A stretch of DNA of 64,000 nt from Lautropia sp. GTDB taxonomy: Bacteria; Pseudomonadota; Gammaproteobacteria; Burkholderiales; Burkholderiaceae_E. The notes below the pieces were generated by a model. That model worked only from the letters and a program-made list of their open reading frames with translations. It did not search any database and was not told the DNA's origin. Location: the NCBI GenBank assembly GCA_030532895.1, contig JAUNKF010000012.1:34974-98973 (forward strand), read 5' to 3'. The position numbers were made by a program, and so were the translations under genes. Shown here piece by piece: positions 17,341 to 24,967 of this stretch; within the stretch, counting starts at the first letter, position 1, and the number at the start of each line of letters is the position of its first letter.

Positions 17341-18468
17341 ATGCCAGCCAACCGGATGCTATCGATCGAATCTGCCGACCCTGTCCGGCAGAGCTTCATG
17401 CTGACCGACCTGTTGGCAGGGCTGGGGCTGGTGCGCTTCTGTCGCAGTCATGTGCTGATGGCCGTGCTGGCCGGCTCTGCCTGGTTGATGGCCACGCCTG
17501 CAGCCGAGGCCAGGGTGAGCGAGGCAGCGCCGGTGGTTCAACGCACGACGCCTTCGGGCAGCAAGGCGGCCAGCAGCCGCGCCAGTGACTCGAAGGCGGT
17601 GGCGGGGACGGCTGCAGCAAAATCCACGAAGAAGGCCGCAGCCTCTTCCACGAAGACCAAGGCGTCGAGCACGGCACGTGCCAAGACGGCCAGCAAGCAG
17701 GCATCGGCCAAGCGCAGCGCTTCGGCCGAAAAATCCGCCAAACCTGCAAAATCCACCAAGGCAGTGGCTGCCAATCGGGCTTCAGCTGGCAAGAAATTGG
17801 CCAAGTCGGGCACGGCGTCGAGCAAACGGGCTGCCGGCACCAAGGCCGTGGCCGGCAGGAGCCAGGCAGGTAGCCAGACCAGGCGGCTCTCGAACCGTGA
17901 GCAGTATCACGCTGCGGCCCGCAAGGTGGCACTGGCCGACAACGGCCCGATCCGCCTGAACCGTGCCCAGCGGGGCGTGGTGCAGCACATCTCCCGCAAG
18001 TACCGGGTCAAGCCCACTTCGATCGAGCGTTATGTCAGCTACGCCTATCAATCGGGCCGTGCCTACAACCTCGATCCCTATCTGATCCTCGCCGTCATGG
18101 CGACCGAGTCGAGCTTCAACCCGAAGGCTGAGAGCCGCGTCGGGGCGCAGGGCTTGATGCAGGTTCATACCCGGATGCACAAGGATCGCTTCAAGCCCTA
18201 TGGCAGCACGAAGATGGTGTGGCAGCCTCGGGTCAACATCCAGGTGGGTACGAGCATTTTGGCCGATTACATCAAGCGCTATGGCTCCGAGCGCCGCGCA
18301 CTGAAAGCCTATGTGGGGGCGGCCAACCTCTCGCATGATTTCGGTTATGGCCGCAAGGTGCTGAAGCGCCGAGACGAGTTCCTGTCGGTGTCGGTGGCAG
18401 CCCGTAACGGTGGGCCGTCGCAGGCAGCGGCTTCGCAGGCTGGGCGCCGGAAGACGGCTGACCTCTGA
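17341..18468 (+). CDS. Lytic transglycosylase with Lys/Ala/Ser-rich linker
   Basis: This 375-residue exported protein has an N-terminal hydrophobic signal (about 36-55, ending ATPAAEA), a long histone-H1-like linker (about 74-175) dominated by Lys, Ala, Ser and Thr, then a C-terminal SLT domain. The SLT motifs are ILAVMATESSFNPKAES (catalytic Glu256), GAQGLMQV and a late AYVGA. Such enzymes cleave the glycan strand of peptidoglycan. The basic linker may bind anionic wall polymers. The ATG at 17341 is chosen for its AGGAG site nine bases upstream; the frame is open to 17203. Confidence 0.88.
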   Translation: MPANRMLSIESADPVRQSFMLTDLLAGLGLVRFCRSHVLMAVLAGSAWLMATPAAEARVSEAAPVVQRTTPSGSKAASSRASDSKAVAGTAAAKSTKKAAASSTKTKASSTARAKTASKQASAKRSASAEKSAKPAKSTKAVAANRASAGKKLAKSGTASSKRAAGTKAVAGRSQAGSQTRRLSNREQYHAAARKVALADNGPIRLNRAQRGVVQHISRKYRVKPTSIERYVSYAYQSGRAYNLDPYLILAVMATESSFNPKAESRVGAQGLMQVHTRMHKDRFKPYGSTKMVWQPRVNIQVGTSILADYIKRYGSERRALKAYVGAANLSHDFGYGRKVLKRRDEFLSVSVAARNGGPSQAAASQAGRRKTADL

Positions 18469-18500
18469 TCTGAGGCCGCTTCATCACATGCGCTGGCGCC

Positions 18501-20333
18501 TTGGTTGAGAGGCACGATTCATTCGCGTTTGCCCGTCTGGTTCAGCGCCTGCGCCGTCAGGTGTGCGGCCAGACCGAGCTGCTGACGGCCGGGGCACTTT
18601 ACGACCCTGCCTGGTGGCAAGGGGATGCTTCATCTGCCGGGCAGGCATCGCGTCAGATCCCTTCTGCCGTGTCTGGCAGGTCGTCTGACCCCCGCCATTA
18701 CCCGTCTTCTTCCTCCTCGGTTTCTTTCCCGCCCTTGGCGCAGGCGTTGCCGCGGGCTTCGATGCCGGTGTGCCGTCTGAGTCCGGCCACCGAGTCTGAT
18801 GTGGCCGAGGCGATGATCATCGCGGCCGATGAAGGGCTGCCCGTCTTTTTCGGTACTCAGCTGCCGCCGTCGGTGTGGTCTGGATTTGATGATCTGCCGG
18901 GCAAATCGCTGGGTTCAGGTGCGCGTCGCGCCAGTCTTTCGGCAGTACAGGGTGAGGGCGCTGTGCTGGTGGACGCTACCGACAGCCTGAACGGCATCGG
19001 CCGTTTCGATACCGACCGGGGGCTGATCGAGGTGATGCCCGGCCTGACGCTGAACGCGCTGAATCGGGCTGTGGCTCCGCAGGGCTGGTGGCTGCCGATT
19101 GAAAGCGGTGTGCACGCTGGGGCGACGGTGGCGGGCGCCGTGGCTGCCCATGCGGGCGCCGCCGCTTGGGCTTGGGGGACGGTGGCAGACCGACTGGCGG
19201 GTATCGATCTGTTGTTGCCGGATGGCACGGCGCAGCTCTTTGGCCCGTTTGGGGCGGCCTCGTCCATCAGTTTGAAGAGCGGGCGGGCGGGCAAGCTCGT
19301 CTCCGGACTGTTCAGTCAAGCGCTTGAGGTGCAGGCCGACATTGCCCCGCATTGGCCCTATGGCTTGAGGGCGCCGGGCGGTTATCTGATCGACAGCTTT
19401 CATCCTCGGCCTGGGCGTCCCTACACGGCCGATGGCTCGGTGAATCTGGCCCATCTGCTCGCAGGGTCTGCGGGTACGTTGGGCTGGTTCAGCCGCTTGC
19501 ACCTGAAACTGATGCGTCGGCCGACAGCTTCCCGCTGGCTGCTGGCGGGCTTTGCAGGGGCTGCCGATGCCTTGTCCGTGATGCCGGCAGTGCTGGGCTT
19601 CAAGCCGACGGCCGTGGTGTTGCTGGCGGCTGAGGACATCCAGCGTCTGGCGCTTTCATCCGATGCGTCTGACCGGGCCTTGATGGCAGCCCATCCTTGT
19701 GGGAAGGGGGAGGATGCGTCCGGTGCTGCACTGCTGATGCGTTTTTCGGGTGATGAGGCCGCAGATCTGGTGTCACGGGTGAGGCAGCTTGAGCGTTGGC
19801 TTGTCGATGCCCAGTCTGGGATGGGTTGGTTCAGCCGCGAGGCTGTCGATATCGGTCATTTGCCGTGGCAGGCTGGGCGCACAGATGTGCCCGTGAGCTG
19901 GCAGCTCATGGATCAATGCGTGTGGCCGGCCTGGCCCTCGATGCCGGCTTTGCAGGCGGCGCTGGATAGTTGCATGCGCTCGTTTGCGCAGGCCGGGTTG
20001 GCGCCGGCGCTGATGAAGCAGCTGGGCGTTGGCTGGCGTTTGGCGCTGCCGGCTCAGCCACCGGCACGTTTAGGTGGCTGGGTGCGTTCGGTGGATGAGG
20101 CGCTGAAGGGCACCGGGGTTCGGGTGGCCTGGCAAGGTCGGCCTGCCACGGGTGAGGTTCTTGTGCGTCTGTTGCCCGGCCCGCTTGATAGTCGAGAAGG
20201 CTGGGCGCAGTTGGCGCGGGTATTGGGCCGTGCCGGGCAGGTGGTCTGGCCCGAGTCACTGAGCCAGGCCTTTGCCCGGATTCGTCAACAATTTGATCCG
20301 GCCGGCGTGCTGGCGGGAGCCTGGCACGTCTGA
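18501..20333 (+). CDS. FAD-binding oxidoreductase (GlcD/GlcE-like)
   Basis: This 610-residue flavoprotein is of the vanillyl-alcohol-oxidase/PCMH type. The FAD domain is seen in the segment where VMPGLTLNALNRAVAPQGWWLP leads to SGVHAGATVAGAVAAHAGA and GTVADRLAGIDLLLPDG (about 175-245), and GTLGWFSRLHLKL (about 330) matches the domain's end. The C-terminus ends in FDPAGVLAGAWH, like glycolate oxidase GlcE, which ends near FDP.GV.N.GR. An N-terminal extension of about 70 residues precedes the fold. The start is uncertain: TTG 18501 is the first possible codon. No GlcD or GlcF partner is nearby, so the substrate is unknown. Confidence 0.75.
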   Translation: MVERHDSFAFARLVQRLRRQVCGQTELLTAGALYDPAWWQGDASSAGQASRQIPSAVSGRSSDPRHYPSSSSSVSFPPLAQALPRASMPVCRLSPATESDVAEAMIIAADEGLPVFFGTQLPPSVWSGFDDLPGKSLGSGARRASLSAVQGEGAVLVDATDSLNGIGRFDTDRGLIEVMPGLTLNALNRAVAPQGWWLPIESGVHAGATVAGAVAAHAGAAAWAWGTVADRLAGIDLLLPDGTAQLFGPFGAASSISLKSGRAGKLVSGLFSQALEVQADIAPHWPYGLRAPGGYLIDSFHPRPGRPYTADGSVNLAHLLAGSAGTLGWFSRLHLKLMRRPTASRWLLAGFAGAADALSVMPAVLGFKPTAVVLLAAEDIQRLALSSDASDRALMAAHPCGKGEDASGAALLMRFSGDEAADLVSRVRQLERWLVDAQSGMGWFSREAVDIGHLPWQAGRTDVPVSWQLMDQCVWPAWPSMPALQAALDSCMRSFAQAGLAPALMKQLGVGWRLALPAQPPARLGGWVRSVDEALKGTGVRVAWQGRPATGEVLVRLLPGPLDSREGWAQLARVLGRAGQVVWPESLSQAFARIRQQFDPAGVLAGAWHV

Positions 20334-20370
20334 TTGCAGCCGGGCATGCGTCAGATACGCGAAAACGTCT

Positions 20371-20387
20371 GGTGCATAACACGCTCT
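20371..20387 (-). repeat. Short repeat segment between convergent genes
   Basis: GTGCATAACACGCTCTA is identical to the outer end of the 33 bp terminal repeats at 24522 and 24799. It lies in the 52 bp gap between the convergent FAD oxidoreductase and MFS genes and overlaps the MFS 3' end by a base or two. It looks like a solo end of the same element. Confidence 0.5.
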
Positions 20388-21795
20388 AAACGGCTGGTGT
20401 CTTTGGCCGATCATCCGGCAACTGCCAGAAGATCGCGGCCGAAGCGGCCGTGAGCAGGCCGATCAGGACGAAGGTGGCGCGGAAAGCCAGCAGGTTGCCG
20501 TCTTCGGGCTGGCTTTGGGTCATCGCCGAGAAGACGTGGAGCAGGGCGGCCGCGCAACTCACGCCCAGGCTCATGCCCAGCATCTGCACCATCGAAAAGA
20601 GGCTGTTGCCGCTGCCGGCCTGCTCGGGGCCAAGATCCTTCAGCGTGACGGTGTTCATGGCCGTGAACTGCGTCGAATTGATGGCACCGAAGCATGCCAG
20701 TTGGGTGGTGCGCAGCCACAGGGGCTGATCCGGCGTCATCAGGGCGATGCAGGCGAGCAGCGTGCCCAGCAGCAGCGTGTTGACGATCAGTACCCGGCGA
20801 TAGCCATGACGGGTGATGATGCTGGTGATGGCGCGTTTGGCGCCGATGCTGGCCAGTGCCACCGGTAGCAGCATCATGCCGGCCTCGGCGGGAGAGAAGC
20901 CCATCGCCAGCTGCAACAGGAGCGGCATCAGGTAGGGCATGGCGCCCGAGCCGATGCGGGCGAAGAGGTTGCCCAGAATGCCGACGCGATAGCTCGGTAC
21001 CGAAAAGAGCGAGGGCGGGAAGAGGGGGTGCGGGATGCGGCTGGCATGCAGCCAGTAGGCTGCCAGTGCCGCCAGACCGGCCACGATCAGTACGGCAACG
21101 GCCAGACGCCCCCAACCGAGGGTACCCAGCCCATCGAGGGCGAGTGAGAGTGCCGTCATCGCCAGAATCAGCATCAGGAAACCGGCCAGATCGAAACGAC
21201 CCACATTGGTGCGGCGCAGATTGGGCATGAAGCGTCGTGTGGCCAGTGCGCCGAGCAGTCCGATGGGCAGGTTGATCAGGAAGATCCACTGCCAGGAGGC
21301 ATGTTCCACCAGCCAGCCGCCGAGGCTTGGGCCGATCAGTGGGCCGACCAGACCGGGGATGGCAACGAAGCTCATGGCGGCCAGAAACTGCTCGCGTGGC
21401 ACGTGGCTGAGGATGGCGAGTCGGCCGACGGGAAAGAGCATGGCCGCCCCCAAACCCTGCAGGATGCGGGCGGCCACCAGCTGGCTGAGGCTGTTGGCGA
21501 GTGCACAGGCGGCTGAGCCAAGGGTGAAGAGGCAGATGGCCAGACAGAAGACGTTGCGGGTGCCAAAACGTTCGGCGAGCCACCCACTGGCGGGAATGAC
21601 GGCAGCCATGGTCAGCATGTAGCTGACGACGACCGCCTGCATGCTGAGCGGGCTTTCACCCAGCGCGGCTGCCATGCTGGGCAGTGCCGTGTTGACGATG
21701 GTGCCGTCGAGGGTCTGCATGAAAAAGCCGATGGCCACGAGCCACAGCAGGGGTTTGACCTGAATGGCGGGCGCTGAAGGGGAGATGGCAGTCAT
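20386..21795 (-). CDS. MFS transporter, DHA2 family (14 TM drug exporter type)
   Basis: This 469-residue protein has the 14-helix DHA2 (EmrB/QacA/MdtD) layout. Helix 1 carries FMQTLDGTIVNTALP, the D1 motif of the group. WLAERFGTRNVF is motif A, ILQGLGAAMLFPVGRLAI motif B and VAIPGLVGPLIGPSLGGWLVE motif C, the antiporter signature. It presumably exports a hydrophobic compound by proton exchange. No membrane-fusion protein or regulator is adjacent, so a two-component MdtD-like role rather than a tripartite pump is likely. Confidence 0.9.
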   Translation of the reverse strand: MTAISPSAPAIQVKPLLWLVAIGFFMQTLDGTIVNTALPSMAAALGESPLSMQAVVVSYMLTMAAVIPASGWLAERFGTRNVFCLAICLFTLGSAACALANSLSQLVAARILQGLGAAMLFPVGRLAILSHVPREQFLAAMSFVAIPGLVGPLIGPSLGGWLVEHASWQWIFLINLPIGLLGALATRRFMPNLRRTNVGRFDLAGFLMLILAMTALSLALDGLGTLGWGRLAVAVLIVAGLAALAAYWLHASRIPHPLFPPSLFSVPSYRVGILGNLFARIGSGAMPYLMPLLLQLAMGFSPAEAGMMLLPVALASIGAKRAITSIITRHGYRRVLIVNTLLLGTLLACIALMTPDQPLWLRTTQLACFGAINSTQFTAMNTVTLKDLGPEQAGSGNSLFSMVQMLGMSLGVSCAAALLHVFSAMTQSQPEDGNLLAFRATFVLIGLLTAASAAIFWQLPDDRPKTPAV

Positions 21796-22041
21796 GGGGC
21801 GTGTGAGGTATGGGGTCGTCCCCGTGTGGTGCCAAAACCCTGGTGTGGCGTCAGCGTGCCGGGACGAAGCAGCACATGACAGGTGCCAGGATCCGGTGCC
21901 GAGCAGCCAGGCTCTGCAAGGTCATGGCGGACATCGAACTCGTCTGAGCTGCCCACGCGTGGTGGCTGGGGTTGTGGTTGGTGCAGGGCTTTCCCTGGGG
22001 CTGGCTCTGTCGTAGGATGAGCCATCTTTTGGGAATGGCTC

Positions 22042-22722
22042 ATGAATCTGGCAGAACTGATTCAACGCATTTTATCGGGCAGGATCAAAGGCTGGCCCCG
22101 GCTGATCGGCATCGTCCTGCTGGTGCTCGTGCTCGGCTATTCGTGGTGGAGCGGGCAGGAACCGGATGGGACAGGCGGTTTTCAGACCTCGCCTTCCGTA
22201 CAGTCAGGGGCGGTCTTGACTGATCCGGGCCGCGCGGTGGACAAGGAACAGACCGAGGTGGATGTCGGCTCAGGTGCCGCATCCGCTTCTGCTTCAGATC
22301 CAGGCGACCAGGACGCTGACCGTCGTACTGGCTTCCCGTCACGGGAGCGTTCAAGCGAGTCAAGACGCGAGCCAAGATCAGGGCAAACGGCGAGAGACGG
22401 GGCCACGGCAAGGGTTGGGGTCAATGAGATCCTGGTCTCCGAATTGCCGAAGGAGGCGCAGGCCACGCTCGCGCTGATCCTGAAAGGCGGCCCCTATCCG
22501 TATGAGAAGGACGGCACCGTCTTTGGCAACCGCGAAGGGTTGTTGCCGAAACAGCGTCGGGGCTACTACACTGAATACACGGTGCGCACGCCGAAGGTGA
22601 ACCACCGGGGCGCACGGCGGATCGTGGCCGGTGGCGCGGCTGGCCGCCTGGTCGAGTTTTACTACACGGATGATCATTATCAGTCGTTCAAGCGGATCAA
22701 GGGCGTCAATGCGACGGACTGA
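22042..22722 (+). CDS. Barnase/RNase Sa-type ribonuclease with N-terminal membrane anchor
   Basis: The 226-residue protein has a C-terminal guanyl-specific RNase domain (about 127-222): LPKEAQATLALILKGGPYPY, then DGTVFGNREGLLP, RRGYYTEYTVRTP with catalytic Glu178, RGARRIVAGG with the catalytic Arg pair 192-193, and YTDDHYQSFKRI with catalytic His212. Residues 18-36 form one hydrophobic helix after a basic start, so the enzyme should be anchored facing the periplasm or exported. A polar, acidic linker of about 85 residues joins the two. A barstar gene follows 175 bp later, which fits an RNase needing a cytosolic inhibitor. Confidence 0.88.
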   Translation: MNLAELIQRILSGRIKGWPRLIGIVLLVLVLGYSWWSGQEPDGTGGFQTSPSVQSGAVLTDPGRAVDKEQTEVDVGSGAASASASDPGDQDADRRTGFPSRERSSESRREPRSGQTARDGATARVGVNEILVSELPKEAQATLALILKGGPYPYEKDGTVFGNREGLLPKQRRGYYTEYTVRTPKVNHRGARRIVAGGAAGRLVEFYYTDDHYQSFKRIKGVNATD

Positions 22723-22786
22723 TCCCACCGAGCGGTTTATGCATGTGTTCGTGCCTGAGTAAAGCGCGCGTGCAAACCAGCGCCAG

Positions 22787-22853
22787 GGGTACGCTCAACA
22801 TCCTGTTGGACGGGTTCGGCGTACCCTGACAAAGCAGGCGGCTTTCGGCCGCC
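22787..22853 (+). terminator. Two hairpins between RNase and barstar genes
   Basis: GGGTACGC (22787-22794) pairs with GCGTACCC (22819-22826), and 10 bases later GGCGGC (22837-22842) pairs with GCCGCC (22848-22853) around TTTCG. Neither has a T run. They may attenuate read-through or separate expression of the nuclease and its inhibitor. Confidence 0.4.
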
Positions 22854-22897
22854 GCTCACCCGGTTCCGTATACGGTCATTGAAGAAGATCGAAGCTC

Positions 22898-23320
22898 ATG
22901 AGTGCACTGTCGAACATCCCGAGACATGCGGTGTTGCCGCTCGGCGCCTATGACAAGGCCGGTCTTGAACGTGCTGCCCTGCGTGCCGACCAGATTCTGC
23001 TGCGTTGCGACTGTTCGGGGGCAGACAGCAAGGCGGCCGTGCTCAAGGCAATGGGTGAGGGCTTTGGCTTGCCGCCCTACTATGGGGGCAACCTCGATGC
23101 ACTGCATGATTGTCTGACGGATCTGAAGCCGTCGGACGATGCCAGCTCGCCTGGCTTCGTCGTGCTGATCGAGAATCTGCCGGATGCCAGTGTGCTGCCC
23201 AACGATGAGCGTAGCGCCGTGCTGGACGTGTTCCGTGATGCGGCAGATTTCTTCTATGACGAGAACATCGCGTTCCGGGTGTTCTATTCGGTGCGTAAGC
23301 CAGCCGAAGTGTCTGGGTGA
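22898..23320 (+). CDS. Barstar family ribonuclease inhibitor
   Basis: This 140-residue cytosolic protein matches barstar: LRCDCSGADSKAAVLKAMGEGFGLP leads into PYYGGNLDALHDCLTDL, the helix-loop that plugs the RNase active site, and the C-terminus has the FVVLIENL and FRVFYSV strands. It should bind and neutralise the barnase-type RNase encoded just upstream on the same strand. The 175 bp gap with hairpins suggests the inhibitor may have its own promoter, which would keep inhibitor in excess. Confidence 0.9.
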   Translation: MSALSNIPRHAVLPLGAYDKAGLERAALRADQILLRCDCSGADSKAAVLKAMGEGFGLPPYYGGNLDALHDCLTDLKPSDDASSPGFVVLIENLPDASVLPNDERSAVLDVFRDAADFFYDENIAFRVFYSVRKPAEVSG

Positions 23321-23351
23321 TAGCCGCCCGGGTGCCGGCCATGTTTGCCCG

Positions 23352-24182
23352 TCACCCCAGGTCACCTAGGGTGGTTTGCAGCACCGACAGCCCGACGAGG
23401 CCCGCCGTTTCAGTGCGCAGCACCCGAGGGCCAAGGCCCGCAGGGAGCCAGCCGGCCTCGATGGCCAGTGTCAGCTCTTCCGCTGACAAACCTGATTCCG
23501 GCCCGCAGAGCAACCAGGCCGTTCGGGTGTCTGGCGCATCGAGACTTTGACGGGCCAGCGACGCATGCCCGGCTGGGTGGAGCACCCAGCGTTTTTCATC
23601 GGTTGACGGGGCGCCAAGGCTGCCCAGCCATGTTTTGAGCGGCTGGACAGGGGCCATCATTGGCAGGTGGTTGCGCTGAGACTGCATCGCAGCGGCCACC
23701 ACGAGCCGCTCCCAATGGGCCAAACGCTTGTCGGCACGTGAGGCGTCGAGCTTCACCAGACTGCGGGCCGACAGCAAGGGCACGATCATCGACACACCCA
23801 GCTCCACGGCCTTTTCGATGGTCCAGTCCATCTTGTCGGCCGTGCTCAGGCACTGGGCCAGACCCAGACGCACGGGGGGGAGCGCCTCGGGGGGCAGGGC
23901 GCTGAGCAGGCGAACGGTGGCGAGCTTCGTGCTCGCCAGCTCGGCCTGGTAGGCACGCCCCTGGCCGTCGAAAAGGGCCACTGCATCGCCTTCGCGCCGG
24001 CGCAACACGCGCAGCAGGTGGTGTGCCGAACTTTCATCAAGCTGGATCGGGCCGATGGAAGGGGGAAGGGGCAACGGTGCCAGCGTCGCATCGGCAGACT
24101 GCGGTTGACTGGGGGAGGGCCAGTCGAGCTGGTTCAGGGCAGGCAGGGTGGCGAGGGCTGGCACGAAGAGACGGGGTGTCAC
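23352..24182 (-). CDS. rsmE: 16S rRNA (uracil-1498-N3)-methyltransferase
   Basis: RsmE is a SPOUT-fold methyltransferase acting on 16S rRNA. The protein shows the N-terminal PUA-like part (TPRLFVP, HHLLRVLRRREGDAVALFDGQGR) and the SPOUT part with EKAVELGVSMIVPLLSARS, RLVVAAAMQSQRNHLP, LLCGPESGLSAEE and a knot-region end VLRTETAGLVGLSVLQ. The frame is open to 24314, but family similarity begins at the GTG codon at 24182, giving 277 residues. An Ala/Pro/Ser-rich insertion follows the first strand. No clear ribosome-binding site decides the start. Confidence 0.9.
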   Translation of the reverse strand: MTPRLFVPALATLPALNQLDWPSPSQPQSADATLAPLPLPPSIGPIQLDESSAHHLLRVLRRREGDAVALFDGQGRAYQAELASTKLATVRLLSALPPEALPPVRLGLAQCLSTADKMDWTIEKAVELGVSMIVPLLSARSLVKLDASRADKRLAHWERLVVAAAMQSQRNHLPMMAPVQPLKTWLGSLGAPSTDEKRWVLHPAGHASLARQSLDAPDTRTAWLLCGPESGLSAEELTLAIEAGWLPAGLGPRVLRTETAGLVGLSVLQTTLGDLG

Positions 24183-24521
24183 GGTACGATGGGTCAGGGA
24201 GATGAAGGCCGTGTACCGGCCGGTGTCTGCGTGATGGGCGCAACCCGGCGATGACTGTCGCAGGGATGACGGCGGCGGGAAAGCGTGCACGGTCATGCGA
24301 GCGCACTGGCACATTGTGCACCTGATTCATGGCCGGGGGGAGGGCTTGGCAAGGCGCCTGATGTTCATGGTGGTGATGACCGCCATCATCGACCGTGCTG
24401 ATCAGGAAGAAAAGCATCGGTTTCACGGTATTTGACCATGAGCGCGGCTCAGGCATCCCAGCAGTATCGGACGCTTGGGGGGATGATTGAACCCGGATTC
24501 TGTGTGTTCCACCGGCGGTGG
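24183..24521. other. Gene-free stretch upstream of rsmE
   Basis: No supported gene lies here; the only long frame is a 5' extension of rsmE without family sequence. It leads into the inverted-repeat element that starts at 24522. Confidence 0.35.
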
Positions 24522-24815
24522 CTAGAGCGTGTTATGCACTTATTCGTCCCCGCGCTGGCCCCAAAACCGCGGGCTGACAAGGCGCCACGCGCCGCTAAGG
24601 CTTGTGCCTTCGCAAGCGTGGCAACGCCGTCAGCGTGCGGTTTTGGGGCCAGCCCGAAGGGAAAGCCCCTCTGGGCGCGCAGCACCGCGTTGCCAACCCC
24701 TTGAAGCCATTGAGGATTCTGCGGGCTTGGCGGTGTCCCGGTATGTGAGGGACACGAAGTTCTGCACGCCCAGAGGGGCTTTCGCGGGGACGAATAAGTG
24801 CATAACACGCTCTAG
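24522..24815. mobile_element. 294 bp element with 33 bp perfect terminal inverted repeats
   Basis: Bases 24522-24554 (CTAGAGCGTGTTATGCACTT, then ATTCGTCCCCGCG) are the exact reverse complement of 24783-24815. Inside is a second, imperfect inverted pair: GAAAGCCCCTCTGGGCGCGCAG (about 24660-24681) against CTGCACGCCCAGAGGGGCTTTC (about 24763-24784). There is no transposase gene, and inner frames are not protein-like. Solo or diverged copies of the ends occur at 2337, 20371, 28361 and elsewhere. This fits a non-autonomous miniature element or two abutting head-to-head copies of a palindromic repeat. CTAG sits at both outer ends; no clear target duplication beyond that. Confidence 0.6.
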
Positions 24816-24967
24816 TGCCCTGTCTGCCACCCAGGCCCCCAGTGGACTTGAGGCATCACCTGAGAAAATGCAAACAGCTGTTACAACGTGCTCCAGTATA
24901 CTTTGCAGAGGTTCGCAGTAACCGCTTCCAGCCTGTCTCTCCAACCGACACAGATAGTTATCTTGCC

